Source: a virus
Reading direction: 5' to 3' (one strand)
IMG/VR virus record: IMGVR_UViG_3300009001_000050
Coordinates: 1-31,579 of that record
Length of the DNA: 31,579 nt
Position 1 is the first letter of the stretch. Each line of letters opens with the position of its first letter. The notes beneath the pieces were generated by a model. It was given only the letters and a program-made list of their open reading frames with translations. It did no database searches and was not told the DNA's origin. The position numbers were made by a program, and so were the translations under genes. Below are positions 1 through 8,422 of this stretch, piece after piece.

Positions 1-2
1 GG

Positions 3-218
3 TCTGATGTTTACAATATGCCGGTTTGGGCAAGAAAGTTTTATATCAATAAAATTATCGAATTCAAACAAGAGGAGAAGAAAGCAAACGACAAAGAAGC
101 TGCTAAAATCAAGGCAAAGACAAGAAAGAAAGGAAGACCCAACTTAAAGTTGGGTTTTTCTATATTTATTACTATATGGAGATTATATGAAATCAATCAA
201 AAAATCAGAACTTACTGA
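3..218 (+). CDS. C-terminal end of a small tail protein (partial)
   Basis: The reading frame is open from the window edge (codons from base 3) and gives 71 residues before a stop at 216-218. It contains NMPVWARKFYINKIIEFKQ followed by a Lys-rich tail. An MPV-x-R-x-F/Y-x-I motif just upstream of the tape measure recalls small tail-assembly or baseplate-chaperone proteins of myoviruses; this is family resemblance from memory only. The last 25 or so codons read through a terminator-like hairpin (135-160) and overlap the next gene by 32 bases, so the extreme C-terminus may be a recent run-on. The gene is real judging by composition, but its function is uncertain and its N-terminus lies outside the window. 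Confidence 0.5.
   Translation, partial: SDVYNMPVWARKFYINKIIEFKQEEKKANDKEAAKIKAKTRKKGRPNLKLGFSIFITIWRLYEINQKIRTY
135..160 (+). terminator. Rho-independent-type terminator hairpin
   Basis: ACCCAACT (137-144), loop TAA, AGTTGGGT (148-155), then more T residues. This is an 8-bp perfect stem, extendable at its base by A-T and G-T pairs, with a T run (155-159). It lies inside the open frame of the preceding partial gene and about 30 bases before the next start codon. It is the only classical intrinsic terminator I found in the window. Confidence 0.65.
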
Positions 219-393
219 ATTATTGAAATCAAAGGGACTTGATGAGGGTTTCATTGATAGAATTTTCAATAGAGTAAAGGTAGCTAAGAAAAAGTCCGAA
301 TTGAAAGATTTAGAACGTGAGTTGGAGAAATTAGAAAATGACCCCGAATTCAAATCTATCTTAAAGAAGTATAATATCAAACAAGTATACTAA
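187..393 (+). CDS. Small Lys/Glu-rich helical protein, unknown
   Basis: 68 residues, mostly charged and predicted helical (LKDLERELEKLENDPEFKSILKKY), with the start of the protein rich in KS/KK. GGAG ten bases before ATG 187 is a plausible ribosome binding site. It follows the terminator-like hairpin and sits 15 bases upstream of the tape-measure-like gene, a position where phages often encode small tail-assembly chaperones or virion proteins. No domain is recognised; a structural or chaperone role is inferred from position only. Confidence 0.6.
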   Translation: MKSIKKSELTELLKSKGLDEGFIDRIFNRVKVAKKKSELKDLERELEKLENDPEFKSILKKYNIKQVY

Positions 394-408
394 TAGGTGG
401 ACTTATAA

Positions 409-2592
409 ATGGCTGATAATCAAGAACGTATAAATCAGATAAAGCAGGAAGATGCAATTCAACGGAATCTATCTACGATTCTACAAGAACGCATTACTAA
501 GACTGGTGAACTCACTAAAGCTCAAAAAGCATTGGTTGAGAGTACATCTGGTGTACAGGACCTCGAATCTAAAATATTATCAGTTCAAGAGGAAAAAGAG
601 AAAGTCCTCAAAAAAGTTGCGAAGTTTAATAGACAAACTGATAAAGACTTATTATCACATCTCGACACAGTTGAGAAATACTTGGAAACTGAAAAACAGA
701 TAAAGGATAATAAACAAAAGCAAAAGGATGTTCAAAAGGAATTAACTGATGAGATAAAATCATCATTAGGGTATTCTTCAGAATTAGCAGATTTATTTGC
801 AGCAGGTGGTGTAATGGCACTTGGTGCTAAAGCATTCGTATCAGCAGTTGAGAATATAAAAGCAGGATTTAGTGAAACCACAAATCAAGCTACTGAATTA
901 TATAAAAGTCTCGGAATTTCAGCCGGAGAAGCAGCAGGTCTTGCCGGTGATATGCAATTAGCAGCATCTACCTCATTATTATACGATATGAACGATATGG
1001 CTTCTGCAGCAGGTGCATTATCTGATAGATTTAACACTACTCAACATATTACACGTGATATGATGAAAGATGTCGCAGCTATTACATCACTAACTGGTGA
1101 TGCTGCCTCTGCAACCGATTTAGCAGTAGCATTTGAAAACGCAGGTGCTGATGCTGGTAATCTAACATCCGAGATTAAAGACATTGCTCAAGGTGTGGGT
1201 GTCAACGCATCCGCAGTGATGAAAGATATGGCAGATAATCAACATATGATGTTGGGTATGTCAAAAGAAGAAATTAAAGTGTTAGCACAAAAGTCAGCAG
1301 AACTTGCCAAACAAGGTTTGTCTATCTCCAAGATGAGAGATGTGTCTGATAATATGTTAAATGTTGAAAGTTCACTACGTGCTGAAATGAAGGCAAGACA
1401 AATGGGTCTTGGTGATATGTTGGGTGATACTGAGGCAATGAGAAACGCTGCATTTGAAATCCAATATGGTGATGCTGAAAAGGGTGCTGCTATGATGGCT
1501 CAATCTATAAAAGATGCAGGACTTAGTACCGAAAAACTCGGTAGCATGGGATATAAACAACAGCAAATGTTAGCAGATGCATATGGTATGTCTTCGGATG
1601 AGCTAATGAAGATGGTTCAGACTCAAGAGCAGAATGCAGACCTCACTCAAAAATATGGAGACACTATGGGTGGTCTCATTGGTGGTGCTAAGGCATTTGC
1701 TGGAACGGCAGTTGGTGGTTTCAAGACTATGGGTATTGAACTTGCTAAGTTGATAGGGCAATACGCAGTAATGAATATGATGCAAGGTAAGGGTGGTAAA
1801 CTCGGAATGGGTAACCTAATGCCAGGTGGTAAGGGTGGTTCTTCTGGTGGTGGTTCTCCCGAAATGCCAAAAGGTGGTGGTAAAGGAATGGGTGGTATGA
1901 CTAAGGCAATATCAGGAATTGATGCCAAGAAACTACTCGCCGGAGGCGCTGCACTCGCATTAGTCGCCGCATCAGTATTCATATTCGCTAAAGCAGTCCA
2001 AGAGTTTATGGAAGTATCTTGGGAAGCAGTCGCTATGGCAGTTGTATCTATGTTAGCTCTTGTTGGAGCACTTGCATTAGTGGGTGCTATTATGATGAGT
2101 GGTGTAGGTGCAGTTGCAATCCTTGCTGGAGCAGCTGCAATGTTAGTAATCGCAGCCGCATTATTAGTGTTGGGTATTGCTATCCAAGAAATTGCTAAAG
2201 GGTTTGGGATGTTCGGAGAACTAACAACTCAACTAACTGCATTGGTAATGATAGCACCAGGACTTATCGCATTGGCAGGTGTATTTGCTATATTAGGTGC
2301 ATCTATGATTCCACTCGCTATGGGTCTCGCATTGATTACACCATTACTACCAACTCTAATGATTTTGGGTGTATTCTTACCTATGATTGCTGGGGCACTT
2401 GGTCTTGGTGGTGGTGATTCTGACTCAAGTGCTGGTGGTGGTCAAAAATCTGACCCACTTCTCGATGAAATTAAGGGACTTCGTAATGATATTCAATCTC
2501 AACCAATTCAGATTGTTATTGATGATAAAGTGGTTTCTACGATGAATAAGAAAAATGTAAGAATGCAGTCTTATAGAGACCAACTGAAGTAA
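409..2592 (+). CDS. Tail tape measure-like protein
   Basis: 727 residues. Residues 1-130 are charged and helical, probably coiled coil. Roughly 130-450 is Ala/Gly/Met-rich and helical. At 455-500 there is a Gly/Lys/Met-rich linker of GGK-type repeats. Residues 555-690 hold several long hydrophobic segments (for example ALALVAASVFIFAKAV and VAILAGAAAMLVIAAALLVL). A short polar C-terminus follows. A long helical protein with internal hydrophobic stretches, placed just before baseplate genes, is typical of tape measures, which set tail length and enter the host envelope. GGTGG precedes ATG 409. It is longer than T4 gp29 (about 590 aa). A phage membrane-perforating virion protein is an alternative. 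Assignment is by architecture and context, not sequence identity. Confidence 0.65.
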   Translation: MADNQERINQIKQEDAIQRNLSTILQERITKTGELTKAQKALVESTSGVQDLESKILSVQEEKEKVLKKVAKFNRQTDKDLLSHLDTVEKYLETEKQIKDNKQKQKDVQKELTDEIKSSLGYSSELADLFAAGGVMALGAKAFVSAVENIKAGFSETTNQATELYKSLGISAGEAAGLAGDMQLAASTSLLYDMNDMASAAGALSDRFNTTQHITRDMMKDVAAITSLTGDAASATDLAVAFENAGADAGNLTSEIKDIAQGVGVNASAVMKDMADNQHMMLGMSKEEIKVLAQKSAELAKQGLSISKMRDVSDNMLNVESSLRAEMKARQMGLGDMLGDTEAMRNAAFEIQYGDAEKGAAMMAQSIKDAGLSTEKLGSMGYKQQQMLADAYGMSSDELMKMVQTQEQNADLTQKYGDTMGGLIGGAKAFAGTAVGGFKTMGIELAKLIGQYAVMNMMQGKGGKLGMGNLMPGGKGGSSGGGSPEMPKGGGKGMGGMTKAISGIDAKKLLAGGAALALVAASVFIFAKAVQEFMEVSWEAVAMAVVSMLALVGALALVGAIMMSGVGAVAILAGAAAMLVIAAALLVLGIAIQEIAKGFGMFGELTTQLTALVMIAPGLIALAGVFAILGASMIPLAMGLALITPLLPTLMILGVFLPMIAGALGLGGGDSDSSAGGGQKSDPLLDEIKGLRNDIQSQPIQIVIDDKVVSTMNKKNVRMQSYRDQLK

Positions 2593-2602
2593 GGATACGT
2601 AA

Positions 2603-5062
2603 ATGGCATTAAAAGACTTAAAATCAGACTTATCTAAGTTTAGAAAACCAATAGAGAAACCACTCATCGATAAAAAGAGAGTGGAAGTCCCTAAGTCTTC
2701 TAATCAGACTCCTCTATCTCAATTTGTAGATAAGACCCCATCTGCTCCTAAATCAAATACGACTACCCCTAAACAAGGTGTGACACCAAACAAATTTGAT
2801 AACTCATCAAACTATTTGGGTGAAACATCTCAACCCAAATTTGATAACTCATCAAACTATTTGGGTGAGACTACACCATCTAAGATGTCTTTATCAGAAA
2901 GATTCTTAGGTCAGACCGAAACACAAGAAGTTCAACAAGGGGATAAATTCAAAGGTGAAACCGAAACAGCAAATATTACTCAAGGAGATAGATTTAAGGG
3001 TCAAACGACTCCTCAAGACTACTCCAATGCTGAAAAGTTCAAAGGTGAAACCAATCCTACCGAATTCAAGTTCACTCAACAATTCTTAGGTGAAACCACA
3101 CCAAACGACTTTTCATTAACTGAGAGATTCTTGGGTGAGACTACACCAACTAAGTTTGATTTATCAGAGAACTTTTTAGGTGAGACCGATGTACCAAATA
3201 TGGTATTGGAAAGTCCATTTAAGGGTGAGACTACTCCAAGTAAATTTGAGTTCAATCCACATTTAGAAACTCAGGCGACTGAGCCTACATTTGTTGACTT
3301 CATCACTAACGATGATGCTAAAGGATTTTCACCATTCCAACAACCACGAAATAATTCTACATTTGTTGGGGTAGACCCTTCACAAACTCAGTTTGAAGGT
3401 GTAACTCCAATTAGCGGCCAGTTCGTAATAAATCAATATGGTGTAACACGAGATAATGATGGTGGTTTGGGTACGACTTATACTGATAAACTCCTAAAAG
3501 ATACTTACAACAAGTTCAATCTAAAAGAAGACTCGTATAATTCCTCAATCTTCAAGCAACCATTTATACTAAGTGGTATTCAAAAGGAAAAGGGTGAACC
3601 CGAAACATTGGGTGTGGGTTCATTCTCATTTATCAGAGGTGGTGCTATTACCTCAACTGCACGAGCTGCAATTGATGTAGTAAGAATGGGTCAATTCCTA
3701 TTAACACCTCGTGGTATTACTTGGGGATTAAAACAAGTTGGGATGCAGAGAAGTCAGAGGTATGGTAAAACATTTACTCCAGTAAACTTACTTGCATCTC
3801 TTGGTGGACAACACCTTGGTTTAAAATTTGATAGACCTGGTGTTCAACCAATTGGTGATGAAACTTGGAAATACGATACTAATGGATATCTAACTGAAGT
3901 ATATAATGTATTTAGACTCCAAACTAAAAATAGTGTATTACCACTTAGAGTAGACCCACGTGGTGGATTTGACTCTACATATGGTATCGGAGTAACCACA
4001 TACAATAGACAACACAACTCATTCTTTACTAAGGGTCAAGATGAGCAGGATAGGTTTGCAAACTTTAGTCAAAGAACAAATCCATTTGATTTAACATTCG
4101 ACCCATTCGTAAACTCATATGAAAAGACTGTAAGTTTACCAAATGGTGAGTTAACATCACAACGTGGTGAGTTTGATACCAAAACACAACAAACTCCAAA
4201 CTTACTATCATCCGAAGGAAGAACTATTGGGTTTGGAAACGATATTAGTGATTACGAATCAATATCATATGGTACGATTCAGAAGATACAAGATAAGGAT
4301 GCAAGTAATTACAAAGGTGACTTTAGAAATCTTAAAAAGGCAAAGTTCAATAGACTTAGTGATGTTGAAGCGGGTACTAATTATGAAGAGTATAACCTTG
4401 AAAAAACATATGGTACACCTTCAACATTTAAGACCAACTTAGAACGTATTGACCCACTTAACAAGAATCGTAGAATTGATAGTGTATATGAGTCAGTTTA
4501 CAATGCTAAACTACAAAATGACTTGGTACATCTATTCTTTTCATACGATAATTCTGATGGTAGTCAAAACACAGGAAAGATAATTCAATTCCGTTCTACA
4601 ATTAATGGAGTTACTGAAACCTTCTCACCATCGTGGAACGGAATCAAATATCCTGGTCGTGCTGATAAAGCATATATGTATAGTGAATTCGAGAGAACAC
4701 TATCATTTAACTTTAAAGCATATGCTACATCGAGAGATGAGATGAAAAATATGTGGAAGAAGTTGTCTGAACTATCTAAACTTACAATGCCGACATATGC
4801 AGGGTCTGCTTACTCTGGGCACATTTGTTATTTTAGATTAGGTCAACTTTGGGGTAATGGTACTAAAGGTGTTCCATCATTAATAACATCACTAACCTAT
4901 ACCATTCCAGATGATTTACCTTGGGATATAAATCACGATGGGAAGTTATCTGAATTACCATTAGGTGTCGATGTAAATATTGGATTAACTATTCTCCCCG
5001 AAACTATTTATAAGAGTAGTAAGAATCACTATTCTTTCTATGAGACTAAAGGATTTCAATAA
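2603..5062 (+). CDS. Baseplate/tail-tube protein with N-terminal 15-aa repeats
   Basis: 819 residues. After a basic, Pro/Ser-rich leader (1-63), residues 64 to about 228 are eleven consecutive 15-residue units built around [FY]-[LK]-G-[EQ]-T. The rest is globular. Near the C-terminus (about 660-800) is a block with GKIIQFRSTINGVTETFSPSW, a GR-x-D stretch, LSFNFKAYATSRDEMKNMW and DDLPWDIN. I associate this pattern with baseplate/tail-tube-cap proteins (T4 gp48/gp54 type) of contractile-tailed phages. AGGA lies upstream of ATG 2603. The stop overlaps the LysM-like gene by one base (TAATG), suggesting translational coupling. The repeat region is likely an extended scaffold rather than enzymatic. 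Baseplate role is fairly likely; the exact T4 equivalent is uncertain. Confidence 0.6.
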   Translation: MALKDLKSDLSKFRKPIEKPLIDKKRVEVPKSSNQTPLSQFVDKTPSAPKSNTTTPKQGVTPNKFDNSSNYLGETSQPKFDNSSNYLGETTPSKMSLSERFLGQTETQEVQQGDKFKGETETANITQGDRFKGQTTPQDYSNAEKFKGETNPTEFKFTQQFLGETTPNDFSLTERFLGETTPTKFDLSENFLGETDVPNMVLESPFKGETTPSKFEFNPHLETQATEPTFVDFITNDDAKGFSPFQQPRNNSTFVGVDPSQTQFEGVTPISGQFVINQYGVTRDNDGGLGTTYTDKLLKDTYNKFNLKEDSYNSSIFKQPFILSGIQKEKGEPETLGVGSFSFIRGGAITSTARAAIDVVRMGQFLLTPRGITWGLKQVGMQRSQRYGKTFTPVNLLASLGGQHLGLKFDRPGVQPIGDETWKYDTNGYLTEVYNVFRLQTKNSVLPLRVDPRGGFDSTYGIGVTTYNRQHNSFFTKGQDEQDRFANFSQRTNPFDLTFDPFVNSYEKTVSLPNGELTSQRGEFDTKTQQTPNLLSSEGRTIGFGNDISDYESISYGTIQKIQDKDASNYKGDFRNLKKAKFNRLSDVEAGTNYEEYNLEKTYGTPSTFKTNLERIDPLNKNRRIDSVYESVYNAKLQNDLVHLFFSYDNSDGSQNTGKIIQFRSTINGVTETFSPSWNGIKYPGRADKAYMYSEFERTLSFNFKAYATSRDEMKNMWKKLSELSKLTMPTYAGSAYSGHICYFRLGQLWGNGTKGVPSLITSLTYTIPDDLPWDINHDGKLSELPLGVDVNIGLTILPETIYKSSKNHYSFYETKGFQ
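2792..3287 (+). repeat. Tandem 45-bp (15-codon) repeats inside the baseplate gene
   Basis: About eleven in-frame units encode variants such as KFDNSSNYLGETSQP, KMSLSERFLGQTETQ, DFSLTERFLGETTPT and KFDLSENFLGETDVP. Period is exactly 15 residues. The core F/Y-L/K-G-E/Q-T is kept, while other positions vary. Two neighbouring units retain an identical 33-bp DNA stretch (2791-2823 and 2836-2868), so at least one duplication is recent. The last unit is degenerate (ending in ETQATEP). Confidence 0.9.
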
Positions 5063-5364
5063 TGAATAGATATGATAATATAGAGGTTCAAAAAGACAAG
5101 AAGGGTCGTAGATTCAGAAAGACTACACTACTTCCTATTATAGAACCAAATGTCGATGATATCTACATCATAGGTCAAGTTGGTGATAGATTGGATAATC
5201 TTGCATTTAAATACTACCAAGATTCATCACTTTGGTGGATTATCGCAAGAGCAAATAATATTGGTAATGGTAGTCTGACTGTACCAATTGGTATCCAATT
5301 AAGAATACCACAAAACCAATTTGAAATCATAGATGAGTATAAAGAATTAAATGGTATCGAGTAA
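5062..5364 (+). CDS. LysM-like baseplate wedge protein (gp53-like)
   Basis: 100 residues. Residues 27-90 fit a LysM-like fold: DIYIIGQVGDRLDNLAFKYY, then SSLWWIIARANNI and IPIG-type residues (VPIGIQLRIP). T4 gp53 and the LysM 'tail protein X' family use such a domain to hold baseplate pieces together in the particle. The start codon overlaps the stop of the upstream baseplate gene (TAATG) and only 3 bases separate it from the hub-like gene, consistent with one tail operon. The domain call is good; the exact baseplate position is inferred. Confidence 0.75.
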   Translation: MNRYDNIEVQKDKKGRRFRKTTLLPIIEPNVDDIYIIGQVGDRLDNLAFKYYQDSSLWWIIARANNIGNGSLTVPIGIQLRIPQNQFEIIDEYKELNGIE

Positions 5365-5367
5365 GTT

Positions 5368-7098
5368 ATGTCAGATATATTCAATCAAGGTGCTATGTCG
5401 TTACCACCAAATCCATTTGGTAGTAGACAACGTGCATACAAACGAAGAGCGTATGGTAGTGTAAGTGTAGTTGGTAATGACCAATTCACGTGTTCAGGTG
5501 GTGGATTCTCTCTAACCTTTGGTGGTGATAGTGAAACTAAGTTTTCCCAAGGTGGGGCATTACAACCACGTAGTGGTGGTAGATATGTACCCAACCCATA
5601 CCTAACATCGATAACCACAAAAAACCAAGGTGGTGGTGACATAACCGATACTGCACTTTGGGAAATTGAATTTCAATATACTTGTTATGGTACTGACCAA
5701 CTAAATAAGTGTTCAAATGCATTTATGATTCCTGGTATGTTGATTGATGTGGTCATAGGGTACGACCCTGGTGACAAGTTAACGATACCAAAAGCAAGAT
5801 TATACGACTTTAGTTTTTCATACAATTCGGATGATGGTAGTTACTCGTGTACTGCAAAGTGCTTGGGTTCTAATTCAAAATCAGCAGTAGCAGGTGCTCT
5901 AAAAGTAAAACCAAGTGAAAATGGGTCTGAAATAACCGATGAGGGTGGTAAGACCATTAAGGGTTATTCCATAATTAAACAACTTCAAAACAATTGTGAT
6001 AATGAGTTGAAGTTAGACCGTGATGCTGATGGTAACTTGAAAAATACAAATGTACCTTCAAGAGATGGAACTGCTAAATCAGTCGGGTCGTATGGTCTTA
6101 TTAAAGGACAAAAAGACGCAGGTATGTGGGATATGTTATTTTCGGGTGGTAGTGCTGATAATATATTAGTACCAGTAGTTCAACTCAAGGAAGTGGTAGC
6201 ATTCTTAGATAATCTCGTAGGTAATGTCTATGTATTTGATGCAACATACTCATCAAAATTATCAAAATTACAATCAGCAGACCCAATGGCATTTTGTTTA
6301 CCAGGTTCAGCAGGTAAATATGGTGAAGGTAACGACTTTTCAAAATTAGGTGGTTCATTTGGTCAAGTGGGTGATATATGGGTATCAATCCCCAAGTTAC
6401 TACAAATTGAAGATTCCGTAATGCAGTCTAAAAAAGAAGACAATAAAGAATATACCACTAACGAGTTGTTAAATAAGGTATTTGCCGAACTAAGTTCGTG
6501 TACTGGTGGGGCAGTTGATTGTTTTGTAGCAGAACGTGATAATAAGTTCAATATAGTCAATCGTAAGAATGATATAAAGAAGGGGACTAAGGGAACTGTA
6601 ATCAAGTTATTAGACCCAAATTCACCAGTTAAGTCTTTAAGTATGTCTTCGAATATGGACCCTGATATGGCCGCAATTGCATTCGCAGGTGGCAGTGGTC
6701 CATATCCTAAATCGGTTATTGAGAGCGTATTCGCAGGTTGTAAACCAAAAGAGACCGATTCAGCAAAACCACTACCATCGCCTGAAGAAAAGTTAGCTGA
6801 AAAGATTAAAGAAATTGGTGAAAGTTACTCAGCAGAAGTTGCTCAAGATTGTAAGGGTATTCTAAAAGAGTATGTTAACCAAAATCTAACTCAAATCTCA
6901 ATGAGATATGGGATTGACCTAAGTGTTACCTTTGATGGGTGGAATGGTCCTAACTTTATGGAGAGATTTAGTGTAAGTCCTTTACCAAACGCAGTAAGTG
7001 GTGCTGATGTCTATTACGCAGTTGGTGAAATTGAACATAAATGTGATGGTGAAACTTGGGACACTACGGTTGTCGGATATATGATGGTTAACGGATAA
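5368..7098 (+). CDS. Baseplate hub-like tail protein
   Basis: 576 residues. The N-terminal part is Gly/Ser/Asn-rich beta-type sequence (FTCSGGGFSLTFGGDSETKF). Around 110-170 is MIPGMLIDVVIGYD followed by FSFSYNSDDGSYSCTAKCLG, which looks like the beta-barrel domain of hub proteins (gpD/gp27 type: a ligand-like 'function defined on a range' barrel). A Lys/Glu-rich helical stretch lies at about 470-510, and the end (GEIEHKCDGETWDTTVVGYM) is again typical of hub proteins. Several Cys residues are present, unusual for this phage. No lysozyme or peptidase motif is visible. Neighbouring LysM-like and baseplate genes support the call; an alternative is another beta-rich tail protein. Confidence 0.5.
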   Translation: MSDIFNQGAMSLPPNPFGSRQRAYKRRAYGSVSVVGNDQFTCSGGGFSLTFGGDSETKFSQGGALQPRSGGRYVPNPYLTSITTKNQGGGDITDTALWEIEFQYTCYGTDQLNKCSNAFMIPGMLIDVVIGYDPGDKLTIPKARLYDFSFSYNSDDGSYSCTAKCLGSNSKSAVAGALKVKPSENGSEITDEGGKTIKGYSIIKQLQNNCDNELKLDRDADGNLKNTNVPSRDGTAKSVGSYGLIKGQKDAGMWDMLFSGGSADNILVPVVQLKEVVAFLDNLVGNVYVFDATYSSKLSKLQSADPMAFCLPGSAGKYGEGNDFSKLGGSFGQVGDIWVSIPKLLQIEDSVMQSKKEDNKEYTTNELLNKVFAELSSCTGGAVDCFVAERDNKFNIVNRKNDIKKGTKGTVIKLLDPNSPVKSLSMSSNMDPDMAAIAFAGGSGPYPKSVIESVFAGCKPKETDSAKPLPSPEEKLAEKIKEIGESYSAEVAQDCKGILKEYVNQNLTQISMRYGIDLSVTFDGWNGPNFMERFSVSPLPNAVSGADVYYAVGEIEHKCDGETWDTTVVGYMMVNG

Positions 7099-7637
7099 TG
7101 AGTAGAAAAAAGATATATTACCCCGAAGGTCAAATCCAAAAAGGACTCTACACTCAAGGTGCTGAGTGGATGTTGGAAGATGGTACTGAATACATTGGTG
7201 ATTACCATAGGTATATTACTGGTGAGGTGTTTACTAAATCAGCATACATCAAAAACATATCCCAAAAACTCATACCTTATGTAAACCTATCACAAAATGA
7301 CAATAGAGTAAAGTTTGAATACGATAGTCTTAGAGGTGAGGAAGTAGAATCATTTGTATTTGCAAGATATGAAAAGTCAATACCACTTCAGAGAGACTAT
7401 GATAGTGGGTTTTACTATCGTTACTTTGCTAAGAGACACTTTGATGGGTTAATTACTGAAATTAGTAAAAACACATACGACCTACTCCAATCTGAACACT
7501 ATAAAACATTAGAGTTGGCTTGGAAACTTAGGGGTGATGCACCTATTGTAAATCAACGACAAGTAAATACTGCCGAAAAAGACATCGAGGGTATCTCAAA
7601 CTATATTACGGATTATTCTGAATTCGTTAAAGTTTAA
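7098..7637 (+). CDS. Putative tail/virion protein, unknown
   Basis: 179 residues. The N-terminus (YYPEGQIQKGLYTQGAEW, then EYIGDYHRYITGEVFT) resembles a family common in marine myovirus tail modules. I know no function for it; the resemblance is from memory. There are no membrane segments and no catalytic motif. Its start overlaps the hub gene stop by one base (TAATG), placing it at the end of the tail operon. Its own stop codon lies inside the first TTAACA box of the downstream promoter, so the late and early/middle regions meet here. Confidence 0.55.
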   Translation: MSRKKIYYPEGQIQKGLYTQGAEWMLEDGTEYIGDYHRYITGEVFTKSAYIKNISQKLIPYVNLSQNDNRVKFEYDSLRGEEVESFVFARYEKSIPLQRDYDSGFYYRYFAKRHFDGLITEISKNTYDLLQSEHYKTLELAWKLRGDAPIVNQRQVNTAEKDIEGISNYITDYSEFVKV

Positions 7638-7689
7638 CAATTTCTTAACATTATGCATTTGGTAAAGTCCATATCTTTCACTATATTTA
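7633..7689 (+). promoter_or_regulatory. Promoter with tandem TTAACA boxes
   Basis: Two TTAACA boxes 11 bp apart (7635 and 7646), then TTTGG (7659-7663) and a -10-like TATATTTA (7682-7689). The TTG to TATATT distance is 22 bp. The same arrangement recurs at 8046 and 30882. The ATG at 7700 starts 11 bases after the -10 element. Confidence 0.7.
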
Positions 7690-7699
7690 CTATGTAATA

Positions 7700-8044
7700 A
7701 TGAGAGATATGAAAGTATTAGGAAAAAAGTACGGAATCGAAATCACGAAACCTTGGAATAAGGAAATGTATGACCACAACGACAAGGTTGCTGACTTGAT
7801 GAAAGCCGAGTTAAAACTTGCTCTTGTCAAGGCATACAAGAACAAAGATGAAGAACTCCTAAGAGGGGTTGCTTCGGTGATTGAACCTTCTGGATATGGA
7901 TATGGATTCGATATGGAAGGTATCTACAAAGATGCTCTGAATGGGTTGGAGATGGTTCAAAACTATTGGTTGAACGAAGAATATCCTTATGGAGTAGAGA
8001 AAGGTATCGTTCCTTCAGTTGAACTTGAGTTTATTGGTTACTAA
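7700..8044 (+). CDS. Small soluble protein, unknown
   Basis: 114 residues, soluble, with a charged helical first half (DKVADLMKAELKLALVKAYKNKD) and an aromatic/Gly-rich second half (EPSGYGYGFDMEGIY and NYWLNEEYPYGVE). No domain recognised. It is a single-gene unit between two nearly identical promoter regions carrying tandem TTAACA boxes, which suggests early or middle expression. ATG 7709 is an alternative start (MKVLGKKYGIEI); neither has a clear Shine-Dalgarno. Confidence 0.6.
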   Translation: MRDMKVLGKKYGIEITKPWNKEMYDHNDKVADLMKAELKLALVKAYKNKDEELLRGVASVIEPSGYGYGFDMEGIYKDALNGLEMVQNYWLNEEYPYGVEKGIVPSVELEFIGY

Positions 8045-8045
8045 A

Positions 8046-8103
8046 GTTTAACAATTTCTTAACATTAAAGGTTTGGTGGTTTCCTAAATAATCACTATAT
8101 TAG
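8046..8103 (+). promoter_or_regulatory. Promoter with tandem TTAACA boxes
   Basis: TTAACA at 8048 and 8059 (11 bp apart), TTTGG at 8072-8076, TATATTAG at 8096-8103; TTG to TATATT is 23 bp. Bases 8046-8065 are identical to 7633-7652 upstream of the previous gene. The ATG of the next gene is 43 bases downstream, so this transcript has a leader. Confidence 0.75.
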
Positions 8104-8146
8104 TAGTGTAAGAGTGAGAAAGTTAAATCAAATTAAAAAGTAAAAA

Positions 8147-8419
8147 ATGACTTATCAAGAATTAAATCAGTTGAGTATCGAACAATTACGAATGTTAAAC
8201 ACCAAAGTAATTGAAGTGATTAAGATGAAACAAAGTGAAGCTGCGATGGACATCAAAGAAGAACTTTACATTGGTGCTAATGTGAGTGTTAATCACCCAA
8301 AGTTGATGGGTAAACAACTACGAGTTGAGAAAATCAACCGAACCAAAGCCAAACTCAAACTTTTGAATGGTGGTGGTTTTTGGAATGTTCCATTAAGTAT
8401 GATTGAGTTAAACAAATAA
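8147..8419 (+). CDS. Small protein with KOW/SH3-like C-terminal half
   Basis: 90 residues. Residues 1-35 form a helix (LNQLSIEQLRMLNTKVIEVI). Residues 42-90 look like a small beta-barrel of the KOW/SH3 kind: IGANVSVNHPKLMGKQLRVEK, then KAKLKLLNGGGFWNVPLSMI. Such domains bind RNA, DNA or protein; a regulatory role is possible but not shown. It is the first gene of a three-gene unit (8147-8824) with 3-base spacers and an AAGAT sequence before each following ATG. Confidence 0.6.
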   Translation: MTYQELNQLSIEQLRMLNTKVIEVIKMKQSEAAMDIKEELYIGANVSVNHPKLMGKQLRVEKINRTKAKLKLLNGGGFWNVPLSMIELNK

Positions 8420-8422
8420 GAT

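Noticed and set aside
1647-1982. 111-aa minus-strand open frame, rich in Pro and Leu
   Set aside because: It is the antisense shadow of the Gly/Ala-rich part of the tape-measure gene; composition mirrors the sense strand and it has no ribosome binding site or promoter.
2791-3287. Regular direct repeats resembling a CRISPR array
   Set aside because: Period is exactly 45 bp in frame, the units code for a conserved peptide motif, and there are no unique spacers between identical repeats.
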